DNA of 60,000 nucleotides. Origin: Polytrichum commune (lineage: Eukaryota; Streptophyta; Polytrichopsida; Polytrichales; Polytrichaceae). A program made the position numbers and the translations under genes. The DNA lies in the NCBI GenBank assembly GCA_950295325.1, contig OX485808.1:15212527-15272526 (forward strand), in the 5' to 3' direction. The notes under the pieces were generated by a model. The model was not told the DNA's origin and searched no databases. It saw only the letters and a list, made by a program, of their open reading frames with translations. Positions 11,364 through 24,800 of the stretch are shown piece after piece (within the stretch, counting starts at the first letter, position 1; the number at the start of each line of letters is the position of its first letter).

Positions 11364-13628
11364 CTTCTTGCGGTTTCACTTACATCTGTGACCTCCACTT
11401 CATACTACAAAACTGTTCGCGGCAATTTTTTGGCTCCACGAATCAATTCGGTGCAATTCGGTGTGCACTTGCGATGATTTAATTAGGAGTTTCCTCGTTG
11501 AAGTTGAGCTTAGAAAATTATCAGCTGTTGTGCAACAGAATGTAAGGAAAGACAGGATAAGGCGAGCTGACAGCCACAAACTACGAGACAACCGCATTCC
11601 TGCAATGAATTTTAGACTTAAGCAGCCACAGCAAACCGTCGCTAAATCTCAAGGTTGCAGGCAGCACTACTATCCGATACCATGAAAGAGTGATACCTGC
11701 TCTCACCAGCATCAAAATCTCGTCACCGATACAAAACAGAACCTCAACATCCAATGCAACTCAAGAATTTGTTGGATAAACCCTAAGAAATGTACATACC
11801 AATATCTTCCGGGTATCAGGGACACGACCGGATATCATTCAACCAGGGTACATACACGAGTATCTAATCTACGATCCACCTGGTATCACATCCTCTAACA
11901 CTCCAATATTGCTACCCATTGGATATTTGTCTCTCTGCACTAGGTTGGGGCATCCAATGGTTATATTTTGAGGTCCCACATGAACGAGCACACACTGCTT
12001 AATAATGTTATGGTATCATCACATGCCTAGGGGTGGACTCTTCATTGGAAACCTAAATGACATGCGTGGGTCACTATGAAATTAAACCCTTTATATACGA
12101 GAAGTTTGTAGAGAAAAACAAATGTATACGTACTAATGATATGCTAGGAAATGGACTCGTGTATTTATATTGAGCGTTTGAATTTAATGTGATAAATGCC
12201 TTCACTAAGTATACAACTTATGAATCATGAATCAATTAGGCCCTTCATTACATATAAAAATCCACTTTTAGTTTCCAATGAGAATGGCATTGAACATCTT
12301 TCATCCATAGAATGTAACTCAACAATTGCATCAAACAAATGAAGACAAGAGCACAATATATACAAGAGCCTTGATATGTGGAGTAAAGCTCAAGAGAACC
12401 CATGAGCAATCAAGAGCCTCATGGGTAAAAAAAACAAAATCTCAAATGCAAACCCTAACAAGAATGAATAAGGCCGTCATTGAGGACTATTGTCATATGA
12501 CAAATAATCAATGCAAATGTGCATTGGATGACACTAGCACATCTATTGTCATTTTTTTCTCAAAACCTTAGGGTCCCCTTTTGTACATCTACCTTTACTT
12601 TAAAATTCTTAATAGGCTTCTTAAATGTACACATGCACTAAAGAAAAAATAATACCACACCCTTATGTATACTATGTACGTTAATGTCTCAAATGATACC
12701 TCTTCTTACAGTCACGTAAGTTCGTACATGCTATGAAGAGTCTACCCCCCAGCATCATTGTGCCCTTGGGTATTTTGCCAATACACTCAATATGTACAAT
12801 GACCCACTAGTATCAAATTCTATGTTCTCTTTCAAACTTTCATTGTTTCTAATAGATATCAAAACTATGTAAAGGTTCAAACCTCCCACCTTCCGGTTAA
12901 TAAAACAAGAACATGTTGGCGTACATCGGTCACTTTCTGAAGTCTAGTGCATTAGAGGTTGATCCTAATATACCTAATAATTGTATTCTAATGCATTGGA
13001 GTAACTTGAAATTAGAAATAAGATGGAAAACACCTCTTTTTCTAATCATGGCCACAAATAGCCGACCCTTGAAGCAGCTTACAATAGTACGTACCTCACA
13101 TTTTATATCCAAAAAGAAGTTTGATAGTTTAGTACCTCCCTTAGCACTATTGACTACATACAGTAGCATCAGACCTATTTTTTTTTATTTAGATTCAAAG
13201 TGAGGGCCATGTAAACACTAGGTATGCACGCACGCTACATTTGAAATCAACTCTCATACCTACTGGAGTAGTACTGGACCAAGCTCTCTCACAATTAAAT
13301 TGCGTATTTGATTTCCAGAAATAGAGTTTGGGGAACTATTACTTGAAACTAGTATTAATGAAAACGTCCATGAATGTCTTGGGACTAATACCTGATAAGT
13401 GGCACTCATCTGCCTTTTCAAAATCCTATAATCCCTTAATTGAAGAAACAACAACATTGTGGACTAATATTACCTGCAGAGTATCAATCCAAACCATTGC
13501 AGAAGTTCGAGTAATCCATCAGGGTATCAGTAGGCAAGGCTGCCAAATGAGTAATTAAATCCATCGACGACGTATGTTACGTCATGACTCAATGGAGCAG
13601 CACTCAGATTTTGAGAACGTTTCTGCAA
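11364..13628. other. Intergenic region between the EGY3-like and synapsis-like genes
   Basis: The first 200-300 bases should hold the EGY3-like promoter and leader. The rest is AT-rich, with only short open frames that look random. I see no bounded transposon, RNA gene or tandem repeat here. Confidence 0.3.
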
Positions 13629-16360
13629 CTAACTTTCCAATAGCTTTGCAATGACATCCGTATACGAGCTCCTTTCCAGTTCCAGAAGGATATATTCAAC
13701 TTCCTTGACGAGCTCTGAAGACCGCAATACAGATTCTCAGTTATCAAGTTTAGGAGCAAGACTATAAGCGACTGATCATCAAAAATCAACGAAGGAACTG
13801 TCGCGTAATTAATATAATTAATTTGACCATAAAATCGGGGAGAAATTCCAGATCTGTTTTGCAACCAGGCATTCTAGCCAATAATGATGTCGTAAAGTCT
13901 TACTTCGAAAGCTCGGATCCAGAATACAATCCTGCATGCCAGTCGAATCCCAATCTTAGGTCCAGGCAAGCAATTATCGACACTTTAGGGACGTTTCACT
14001 ATATATCCTGTAGCACCCCTCCCTAATTGGTTTTAGAAACGTTCATGCTGGTCCTTCTTACAAGTTTAATTATTGTTCATGAGTACATTTCGAGGAGTAG
14101 CTAGCCTTCCGGTCTCTGGTAATAATTCTTTGATTTGGTGTATGTTTACCGAGATGAATGCTAACTGTTCGTAAAATTTATCATTGGACAGGAGTCTTCA
14201 CGATCTCTAAAAAAATGGATAGAAGCCAGGGATCGTACATACCAAAAGCTGCCTTCGAAAATCAATGGATTGTGAAAGTCCAGCAGGGCCAGCTTCAGCA
14301 CAGAACATATTTCATCACAAGCAAGACTACCAGGTCAGTATAGGTATTGATTGCGATGGTGGTGTGGTCCTCACGTGATAACTTTACCACAATCGAGGCC
14401 AAAGTTTACAGATACAAATTACGGAAGATAAACATATCTCTTCTAGATTTTACGCCAAGACAACAACCTAATTATCTGAGGCAGTTCGTAACATTACACA
14501 AATTAGCACATATACCTTGTGAAGAAAGAGGATCTTCGAACTCTTGTGATGGTTGTACAGCTGTATATCTCAAGGACTCGTCGGTACTTTGTAAATTCAT
14601 CTGTTCCTCAATCGAGGAAGCTTTGTCTTTATAGAGATTGTAAGTTTCTTTGTGATCACCGACATCTCTGATCATGTAACTTTCGTTATGGTTAGGAACT
14701 TGAAAATGCATCACCTCGGATGGGCAGACATCTTGATGGAGCTCAGATATGCTGGCAGTATATTCCTGCGGGGCCTGTGCGTTAGCTGCCGAAGCGACGA
14801 CGCGGTGATGGCGGGGAAAGTGCACTACGGGTTCGCTGATTCCTTGGAGTAACAATGCCTGGAAATTCGAACCTGGGAGTAACGATGGAGTTAGCCTGCG
14901 CTTCCGTCTATTTTTAAGAGAGCCGGAGACCTGAGTGTCAGGATTATTCTTGTGCACCACCTGCTGGGATTTAGAGTGCGAGGCCGGGGTGAGTGTGCAT
15001 TGTGCTCCGAACTCCACAGTATCAGAAGGTTGCGAGTTCTCTATAGGAAACGTGTAAGCTAATGGCGGCGAATCCAGCGCAACCTGCAAGTTACTGTCGA
15101 AGAGAGCCACTGCCTGTCGACAACCTTGATCCTCCTCATCTGCAAGCGCTTCCTGTTTGCAACGAAGAAATTTAAATACAATCGATCGTATCAATGTCGT
15201 GGTCCCGTCGGGACGGTAGATTACGTCAACAAATGATGCAATTAGCAACTGCGTCGCACGTCGTGAAGGTAGAGAATGCACCTTAATGGAAGCGAAACAG
15301 TCTTTGAGTTCTGCAGAATCCGCAAACCGTAATGCAAGTTTGAAGCAAGTTCTCTATGGCGACGTACAAAGAAAGTCAGAATTTAATTAGGACGGATTGT
15401 AATATTAGTAGGACTATTATACCTCTTGGCAGTGTAAATGAAGACAAAGATCTTTAAACTGAATAAGGCCTCGTTTCTGTGCTTTGACAATATTAGCTTC
15501 GCGATTTGGTAGCTTCTTCAACTCTTGTTCAAGGAAGTAACTGTTTGAGCGAACATGTTCAGAATAGGGAATTAAAGGTCCAGGAGTTAGGACTACTCGT
15601 TGCTTGAAGACAGAGATAAGGATGGCAAGGCCTGCAATATATCATCCTCTTCATGAACGATATGACCCTAGGACAATGGAAAAAGAGAAGACACAGAAAT
15701 ATTTGCGAGGATGGAATGGAGTTGGTACGTACTTCGTTACTAGCAACAAGCCTGTAGCTGCCGACAAGAACTCTGCGACCACGAAGAGCAGGGGTCCATG
15801 ACTTCGGCACTGCGAGGTTCAGATCTCTTAAAGCATATACCGCCTTCAATACAGATACAGAGGAGGTTATATTAGATAATCCCATTGATGAATGTGAATT
15901 CCTCGCATTAAGCAACTAAGAAATTGTCACACACACCTAGCATTAATTTTCAAAATTATTGTAATTCAGTAACAAGATTCGCTGTGCGCACAGCTCGAAA
16001 TTAAACAACCGGCATCAATGAGTACATGCAGGTCGATTAAAAATTCTTATATAGGGGGGGACGACGAACGTGAAGTCTGCCGTCAACGACGATAGACAGA
16101 GATGCCTCCTGAACAGCTGGCTCATCACTCTGGAAGGAATTATTTTTGTAACTCTGTTTTTTGATGATCAGACAGACAGGATTCTTCGCCGCAATCCAAG
16201 TACCGATCTCGGGAACATTTCTCGCTGCCTTCCTCCTAAAATGAAACAGCGCAGATGGTACGAACTGCGCAAAGTTCACGCTCCATGACCTCGCAACGCT
16301 CGCATCCACACCTTCGTTAGGTGTGTGAAAATGATGCATGGACTCCATCTCGGGTGACAT
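13629..16360 (-). CDS. Multi-exon gene, possibly POOR HOMOLOGOUS SYNAPSIS 1-like
   Basis: Minus-strand exons that join in phase: 16360-16070, 15915-15733, 15631-15597, 15540-15423, 15353-15282 and 15152-14516, followed by likely last exons 13931-13904 and 13714-13629 that join each other in phase. Readable segments are WSVNFAQFVPS, ALRGRRVLVGSYR, CFKLALRFADSAELKDCF, a long Ser/Gln-rich disordered exon with a basic LKNRRKRRL patch, and a C-terminal helix DPSFRKLVKEVEYILLEL. The order (W-x-F start, RGxRV-V-Y strand, FxLALRF-E PH-like strand-helix, disordered middle, D-SF-x-VE-x-EL end) recalls plant PHS1, a protein that acts in homologue pairing in meiosis. The link between 14516 and 13931 is out of phase as drawn; a missing exon (an open AG/GT-bounded segment lies at 14326-14243), another donor, or an end at the stop near 14472 are alternatives. 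The donor after 16070 is weak. Gene structure is inferred; the family is tentative. Confidence 0.5.
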
Positions 16361-18402
16361 TGGACAATCACCTCCAAACTCAAGCGCGTGTTAATCTTAT
16401 GTTGCTATCGGCGATCTTGTTCCGGTATATAGCTGCTTCAAAACGGCATGCAATTTCAGGACCGAGCAAGAATCTCAAGAAGATCGATCGCTACAATTAT
16501 CCGAACTCAAACGATAGCTCAAAGACGATTTAGCATCGTTCTCATCAGAGATCAGAAGACAGGTTAAGAGCATGAGTCTACACGTACACTGAAATCGATC
16601 GAAGATAAGGTGCAATCAACTCATGTGGCGCCAAATCATAATCGTTCAAAATCTCTTACCGAAAACTTGCGGTGTCATATCCGAGGATCGCCTATCAACT
16701 GCACTAACTGAGTGAGAAATTTCTGGTAACGTTCTACGAGGGCATGTGATGGAAGATGAATAAAGATTTTCCGCATTGTGAAGCAAGCCTGGATCCAGGG
16801 TAGGCAACTCCCGCTATTTTTATATGGTCAGGTTTTAAAAGACAAGGAGAAACAAGTAGTTCCTTTTGCAATATTGCCGCGTGTCATTTCTACATTGGTG
16901 GAGACCACTTGGATACCACGTGGGAATTGCATTCCGGCATTAGTGAATATGAAATAGAGCACTTTCTACGAGTACTTCGAATGTTTTGTAGGACGTTTTA
17001 TCCCGCACTAATCCGCACCCTTCAAACAAGGAACACATTGTATAATGAAAATACTGGAACAAACAGTACGAGGTAGGTTTTGAAAATGATCAATCGTTTC
17101 ATTACGTCATGCTCTTGAAAAATCTGAGAACAAGTTGGAATAAATTCCAGCACTATACATGTAGCGCCTATGGAGCTCAGAATTAATTCCAATACTAAAT
17201 TGTAGACAACATGCATTGTTTCCAGAAAGATCACAAGTCCGAGCATGATGTATTGTCACAATCAAGCGGACCCTGAAAAAGAATACATGAATGATGGTGT
17301 TCTTGAGCAACAAAAAAAAGCACTATGGATTAGGTATTTCCGAGGGCAGTTACTGAACATAACCATTTGAACTCCATCTTCTCTAAAAACTTTCTTCAGT
17401 GAGGTGAAAAACCTGTATTATGAGCTGGGAAAATGACTGGGAAAAATTGCAAAAATATGGGGAAAAATAAAATTCCAGAGGAAACAAAAGTAACAGAACT
17501 CCTTGGTTACTTCACCGAAATTTCTCTGCTACCGACCTCATCTATACAATTGCAAGCATTTTGAACTTCACTGGGAGCGTGAGTGCAAGCTTGCAACAAA
17601 GCAGAAGAGACCTTCATCACTTTCCATTCTGTTATCATCCATTGCGAGCAACGTTTTACATCCATCCATCATCCTTTCATTGTCATGCTTTTAATTTTGA
17701 GATGTTTAGCTCTTATCCTTAAGAGTTGTAGTAGTAGTAACCTTCAAATAAGCAACTAAAGTAAATCTAATCTTAAAAGTAAAATCCAACGTTTTAACTT
17801 AACTCACCTCTCATGTTGACATATATATATATGTGAGATGGAGGCTAGAGTTACTTATAATTGCACTTGAGATTGACATGAAACGAGGAGTTGTGATTGC
17901 TTGTATCTAATTTTGTTGTCATCCTCTTAACTTGAACAAATATCCAAGCCTAATTAAGGTATGTTATATAAACCCTAAATGAACACTAATAAGATTTCAT
18001 TTTCTTAGCAGAGAAATTGAATAGCTAGTTCTTGAGGAGACACATACTAGATGAGCACCATTAAGTTTACGAAATTTTGACCTTGGGGTGATTCAAATCT
18101 GAATCTTGAAGGTGAAGATGTAGATCCTTGTTTTATTGAATAATTAGGTTGCATAGAGACACTCAAATTGGATAGTGTTGAGTAGGTATGGAGTAGTTCA
18201 CTTTGGTATAAATTATGTGTCGTCATTTTTTAACTCATGAATAAATATGATAATGTTGGTTGGAATTACACAAAACACTAAAGAGAAGTATAGACAATTG
18301 GAAACTTACTATCTATAGTTTGTGTATATTAAGAATTTATGTCCTAAACAAATATTTTACTGATGTGTTTTGAAATTGTCATGGTTCCAGATTCTTGTCA
18401 AC
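16361..18402. other. Intergenic region between divergent genes
   Basis: The minus-strand synapsis-like gene and the plus-strand transporter start from opposite ends of this region, so it should hold both promoters. It has a short TA run near 17820. An AG at 18389-18390 just ahead of the transporter ATG looks like a splice acceptor, so an upstream noncoding exon is possible. No transposon or RNA gene was recognised. Confidence 0.3.
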
Positions 18403-20833
18403 ATGGTTCACAGAGGACATCAAGTTCACACACCTAACCCAAAGTATGCTCAATATGAAGGCCATGTTACATCATATGTCATTTTGGCCTGCATTGTGGG
18501 GGCCTTTGGTGGACTCATCTTCGGATATGACATTGGAATATCAGGTATTATTGGAATTCTATATGTGTATCAATTACAAAGTTGTCAATTTCTTAATTCA
18601 AACCAAAAATATATAAAAAAAAACAAGAAACTTGAATTTGTCATCATATCTAAGAGATATTTGTCATTCATCGCACTCGATTTACCTTTGTTTTTTTTTT
18701 TTTGGTTTTTTTGGTTTTGTATAGTACTTCAATTTGAGTATGTATACACATGTTTGATATATTATGCATAATATACACAGGTGGAGTTACGAGCATGGAT
18801 GAATTCTTGTTGAAATTTTTTCCATCAGTCTACGAAAAGAAACATACCGCAATCAACACCGACTATTGCAAGTATGATAATCAATTCTTGCAACTATTTA
18901 CATCTTCGCTATACATTGCTGGTTTGTTTGCGGCATTCCCCGCATCCTACATCACACGCGGTTACGGACGCACAAAGACCATGCTATCTGGTGGCATCAG
19001 CTTCTTGATTGGCGCAATTCTCAATGGAGCTGCTCAAAATTTGGCAATGCTTGTGTTTGGAAGAATTTTGTTGGGTATTGGAGTCGGCTTTGCTTCTCAG
19101 GTGCTGCATTATTTACATAAATATTTCTCTTTGTTTCATAGGGATTTATAAAATTATCTCCATCATCATATTGTTGTGTATTCGTGTCTAGTTAAATCCA
19201 CAATTTAATCTTTTTTTGTGTCTAGTTAAGTCTAACAATTTAACATTTTAATTTTTTAATTTTTTAATTTATTTTAAAAACTTAATTTAATTTATTTAAT
19301 GTTTATATATTTAAATTTTATTAAATTGTAAAATTTAATGTTTATTTAATGTTAATGTTAATGTTTATTTATTATTTTAATTATTAAAAATTAAAATTCT
19401 AGTTAAATTTTAACAATTTAACCTTTTTATGTCTAGTTAAATCCACAATTTAACAAAAAAAAATCTAAAGTTTTTTTGTGTGTTTATGTCTCGTGCAAAC
19501 AGTCAGTGCCACTTTACCTTTCGGAGATGGCTCCTCCTAAACACCGTGGAGCATTGAATATTTTGTTTCAATTCGCTATCACAATTGGAATATTGGTAGC
19601 AAATATTATCAATTGGGTCACCGCTAGCCACGTTCATGGGTGGCGATGGTCACTAGGATTGGCGGTGGTGCCGGCAATTATGTTGATTTCGGGATCATTG
19701 TTTCTTCCCGATACTCCCAACAGTTTAATTGAAAGAGGAGAGAAAGAGAAGGGCAAAGCAGTCTTGCGGAAGATTAGAGGGGTGGAAAATGTGGATGTTG
19801 AATATGATGAGATTGTGGAAACTAGCAACTTGGCAAATCAGGTATGATTTGAATTAACAACACACTTCGTGTATTCATTGTTGAATTTCTTATTAATAAT
19901 ATTAGATGATAATGATCAATACATTTGCGGACAATATTATATATTGATTTAAAATTATGATTTTTTTACAGATCAAACATCCATGGCGTAACTTGATGAA
20001 GAGAAAGTATATGCCCCAATTCATCTTGGCTATTGTCATCCCCTTCTTACAACAATTAACAGGGATCAATGTCATCATGTTCTATGCGCCTGTCTTATTC
20101 AACACAATTGGCTTTGGGGCGAACGCAACATTATATTCAGCAGTTATTGTAGGAGCTGTGAACATTGGTGCAACAGTAGTGTCAATAGTTGCGGTTGATC
20201 GATTCGGCCGAAGGGCATTGCTATTCGAAGGTGGCATTCAAATGATTGCGTCTCAGGTTTGTTTCCTTTAATATTCTTTCGTTTTTGTTCTTTTTTGGGT
20301 CTTCCCTTCGTATTTTTCTTGACTTACAATATCCTCGTAGTGATTAAAATTTGCTTCACAATTTTTTGTTGATTCCAGCTACTACATTTTATGTGCAGAT
20401 TGCGATCGCCGTCATATTGGGCACAAGTTTTGGAGGCACCAAGGTTCTTTCCAAAGGACTTGCAGATCTGGTTTTGTTTTTTGTAACGATGTTTATCGCC
20501 GCCTTTGCGTGGTCATGGGGGCCCTTAGGATGGTTGGTTCCCAGTGAAATTTTTCCAATGGAGATTCGCTCGGCGGGACAAGCCATTGTCGTGTCGGTGA
20601 ACCTTGCCATGACGTTTGTCATCGCGCAAGCTTTCCTCAGCATCTTGTGCCATTTCCAATACGGATCATTCCTGTTTTTCGCGGCATGGGAGATCATCAT
20701 GACCCTATTCGTCTACTTGTTCGTTCCTGAGACGAAGAACGTGCCGATTGAGGAGGTGGTGCATATTTGGCGCAATCACTGGTTCTGGAAGCGCATTGTC
20801 CCGGCGGAGGACGCAATAGCTGATGTTATTTAG
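18403..20833 (+). CDS. STP-type monosaccharide/H+ symporter
   Basis: Five exons, 18403-18544, 18781-19100, 19503-19841, 19972-20256 and 20399-20833, join in phase to 506 residues, the usual STP length. Role: plasma-membrane uptake of hexoses driven by protons (MFS sugar porter). Visible hallmarks in order: [18 protein letters not shown] in TM1 with the proton-site Asp, [14 protein letters not shown] with the lid-domain Cys, [97 protein letters not shown] with the partner Cys, and [10 protein letters not shown]. The first intron, inside the GISG-GVTSM codons (phase 1), is a conserved STP position. The PETKG motif reads PETKN. Intron 2 is extremely AT-rich. All key residues are kept, so it is probably functional. 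The upstream in-frame ATG at 18370 lies before a probable acceptor and was not chosen. Confidence 0.95.
19203..19470. repeat. AT-only low-complexity tract in transporter intron 2
   Basis: Almost pure A/T with overlapping repeats of TTTAATTTATTT, TTAATGTTTA and the phrase TCTAGTTAAATCCACAATTTAA, the last seen at both ends of the tract. It reads as a local duplication product, not a coding element. Confidence 0.6.
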
Positions 20834-21819
20834 ACTGGTGCAATTGGATCTGTAGGGTTCAATTTAATCATGACCATTGGATCCAGGATTGGAGAAGAGG
20901 ATGACTTCCTTAGTCTAGCATATTCCTTGTCCACCTCCTCGTCCAATCGAAGCCTTTAGTTCTCTGCAGATTTGAGGTTTTGTTCGGGAGCTTGTGACGG
21001 TGAAGGACTGGAGAATTTGTTTCAGATTTTTCATTGTTTTATCTAAACATTTCAGGCTTTGTGTGAATTGCCAAGGTTCGAGGTTTGGGGGTTATTATGC
21101 TGCCGCTTGTGTTCTGAGGAATTCGAGGTTTTGGTGATTCGGTTGGGTTTATTTGTCGCACTTCAATCTTTTCCCAGATTTTTGTAATTTGTTTTCAGCC
21201 ATTTTTCCAGCTCATCATTCAGGTTTTTCACCTCACGAGAAGGTTTGAAGGTTCTGTGCGAGTTGATGTTCCACCAGCTTTGTTCTTGCAGATTAGAGGT
21301 TTTGTTCGGGCTCTGGTCACATTGATCACAAAAAGACATTTCGGATGTTTCTTTTTTTAACTGGAGATTTGCGGTCTTGTGTGAATTGAGATTCGAGGTT
21401 TGGGATTATCATGTTGTTGCTGCTTGTTTTCTGAGGCATTCAAGGTTTTTGTTGCCCATTTCGGACTCTGAAGGGAAGGGAAGGAAATTAAAGAAAGCGT
21501 CTTTGTTTCTTTGGATTTGCATGGTTTCAAATTCTGAGGAATTTGAGGTTTTGCTTGCACATTTCGGGCTCTGGAGGGGAGGGAAGGGAAGGGCAGGGAA
21601 GAAGGTTTTAGGGTTTAGGGGTTCGGGGTTCGGGGTTCCCGTGCTGTTGCTTTGCAAATTTTCTTTGCTTGCTGCTGCTTTGGCTGATTGAGTAATTTGA
21701 GCTATTGTATTGCTGCGGCTGTGGAGGGAAGGGAAGAAAGTGTGTTTGTTGCTTTGAATTTGGAAGGTTTCAAATTTGAATTTGGGGGTTTATCTGCAGT
21801 TGCGGAGGGTTAGGGCAAA
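20834..21819. repeat. Spacer between transporter and DUF3531 gene with GAGGTTTTG repeats
   Basis: Contains many short degenerate repeats around the word GAGGTTTTG or GAGGTTTGGG (20975, 21078, 21127, 21296, 21397, 21544) and G-rich GGGAAGGGAAGG runs (21470, 21575, 21725). It must include the transporter 3' UTR and the DUF3531 gene's promoter. No separate gene is evident. Confidence 0.45.
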
Positions 21820-24800
21820 ATGCTTGGGGTAAGGCCACACATGAGGCGATGCGGTGCGGATGGCATCGTATTAGGACGACGATGGGAGATTGGCATGCTG
21901 GGAGATGCCAATGTAGTAACAGATGTGCGGAGGTGGATGGAGAAGACGAAGACGAGGATAAAGAAAGAGGGGGTTAAGATGGGAGTAGTGAGGGCAGAGA
22001 CGGCAAGCAGCAGTGGTCAAGGAGGCCGTGATCGTGTTGTAGGGTCAGGTTCAGGTGCTCGCGAGCGAAGATTGCATCGTGTGGCTGAAGAGAAGCGCAG
22101 GCGCCGCGACGAGGAGGATGGCAAGTACCCTGAATGGGCAACGTAATCACTCCGCACCCTCATTGTCCTCTCTCATTTCCCAATTTCTCTAAGAAAGTCA
22201 CCTTCTGGTCACATGCAGAGTGTCATCTCTCGAAGCAGAGAGAAATTCTGGCTCACTGCAGGAATTTTATCCTTCTACAAGGAACATCCCGCACAAGAAA
22301 ATTCTGAACAATGTGCATATGTTCTTCACAAACTTCCACGTTCTAGTCACATGCAGAGTGTTTCCTCCCTTGGCATAGGGATAAACCCTAGCCATGACAT
22401 TCGAAATTCCAATCGCTCTGAGAATGACTTTCCTAGTAAAAGACAAAAAAATGTCTTCATTTCTTAGAAGGGACTAAAACTCTAGCAGGGCATGAATTTT
22501 CATCCTTCTACAAGGAACATTGTGCACAAGAAAATTCTGAACAATGTGCGCATTCTCTTCAAAGAATTCCACGTTGTAGGTAAATGCAGAGTGTGATAAA
22601 TCCTAGCAATGGCTTCCGAAATTCCAATTGCTCTGAGATGCAGTGCAGGAATTTCATCCTTCCACAAGGAAACATTGTGCACAAGAAAGTTGTGAACAAT
22701 GTGTACATATTCTTTATAGAATTCCACGTTTGAGCTACATCCAGAGTGTCTTCCCTCGAAGCGGAGGTAAACCGTAGCAGTGCCAGAATTTCATCCTTCT
22801 TCCAAGGAAGACTGTGCACAAGAACATTAAACAATGTGCACATGGTCTACACAGAATTCCACGTTCTAGTTACATGCAGAGTGTCCTTTGCTTGGATTAG
22901 GGATATATCCTAGGAGTGCAGGAATTACATCCTTCTACGAGGAAGATGACATCAAGAGTGTACTCCCTCGAAGCAGAGGTAAACCCTAGCAGTCCAGGAA
23001 TTTCATCCCTCTACAAGGAAGATTGTGCACAAGAAAATTCTGAACGACTTGCACATTTTTTTCACAGAATTCCGCGTTTTAGTTACATGCAGAGTGTCCT
23101 TTGCTTGGATTAGGGATATATCCTAGGAGTGCAGGAATTACATCCTTCTACGAGGAAGATGACATCAAGAGTGTACTCCCTCGAAGCAGAGGTAAACCCT
23201 AGCAGTGCAGGAATTTCATCCTTCTACAAGGAAGATTGTGCACAAGACAATTCTGAACAATATGCATATGTTCTTTACAGAATTCAACCTTCCAATCACA
23301 TGCAAAGATAATCCTTGCAGTGCAGAAATTTCATCCTTCTACAAGATTTGTGTACAGGAAAATTTTAAACAATGTGCACATGTTCTTCACAAAATTCCAC
23401 CTTCTAGTCACATACAGAGATAAACCCTAGGATTGCAGGGATTTTCATCCTTCTAATTGTGCACAAGAAATTTCTGAACAGCGTCCACATATTCGTCACA
23501 GAGTTCCACATTCTAGTCACATGCAGTGTCCTCCCTTTGAGGTAGAGATAAACCCTAGCAAGGACTGCCAGAATTCCAAATGCTGTGAGATGTCTTTTGC
23601 CATAGAAGTGTCAAAACTCAGGTTCATCTCTTTGAAGAGACTAAACCCTAGCAAGAATTTTTGAAGACTCTGAATATTGTGCACATTGATTACCTTACAG
23701 ACACTTTTGCAGTGTTCCTCCCTCAAACCAGAGTTACTCCCAGAATTTCCATTGCTACAAGATTATCCTTCATTGTAGAAGAGAAAACATTGAGCAAGGG
23801 ACTGATGGGATTCCAATGACAGTTCAGTCCGTTAATTCACAACAATTCAGGGGTAGCTCAAACTCAAGGCCTTCACCTGGATCCCATGGGAACTCCGACG
23901 TAAAGCCCGCCTAAGGCCAGAATAGTACTCAGATGGGTGATCTTCCTAGCATTTGATATCCAGTGCATCCTACCCCCTATGGTCCACCTAATCATAGTGG
24001 GGGTATTTAGGTGAACCGGATATTTTCAACCAACCATGTGGGAACCTAAGGGCTTGCCCTTGGAGAAGATAGGTGCCAGCCAGCTTGTCCATGCCCGTTC
24101 AAGATGTTCACCTTCGAAAGGGGGTAGTAATCTTTGGGGGCCCTCTAATTCTCATAATGCCCGTTTTGGGGATTACATATAGACTTAGACGAACTCGAAA
24201 ATGAAGCAACACTATTATTCATGCCGGTGGCAGCATCAGGGTCATCTTTCTTTCTTGCTACAATTATTCTGTCTACTAAAACCCCAGTGTCTGCTCAGAA
24301 TCTTGGAGAATGCATGCAAGGATGATGTGGAGCTACGGGAAATTGTTGGAGATGCCATCGGCAATCCAGAAGAGATGAAGCGACGAGTATGTATACACTT
24401 ACCTATGTGCAGCTCAACATATTGTATAGAATCTATCCACTTCACAATTTTTCTGTACGCATATACAAAAAACACTACATGAATTATTAATATCAACCCA
24501 ATTACTTATGGCAGGTTGAAGAGAGAGTGCGAAGGAAAGGAAGGGACATTCTGCAGCCCAAAACTGGGTCAGCAATACCCATGGCTGTGTCTTTCCGCGA
24601 GTGAGTACTTTAACCCTTCCAGTAAAACTAATTAATATGACAACCTGAGTGAATCAGAGCTGCAGAAACTGATTGTTACCAGTGTTGAACTGGTATCATC
24701 TTTTTTTCACACTATTTGGGTATCTATAGTGAGGATTACACATTTTTTGATACCAGGGAGGTATGGGTACTTTTTAAGGATATTTTTGCTTTTGATACCA

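Noticed and set aside
18370-18402. Upstream in-frame ATG for the transporter
   Set aside because: A good acceptor (TTCCAG) lies between it and the ATG at 18403, and the extra residues are unlike STP N-termini.
20389-20700. Minus-strand frame over the transporter
   Set aside because: Antisense shadow of exon 5, which is clearly STP coding sequence.
23849-23979. Functional 5S rRNA gene
   Set aside because: Several changes and a distorted 3' half; it is not part of a 5S array.
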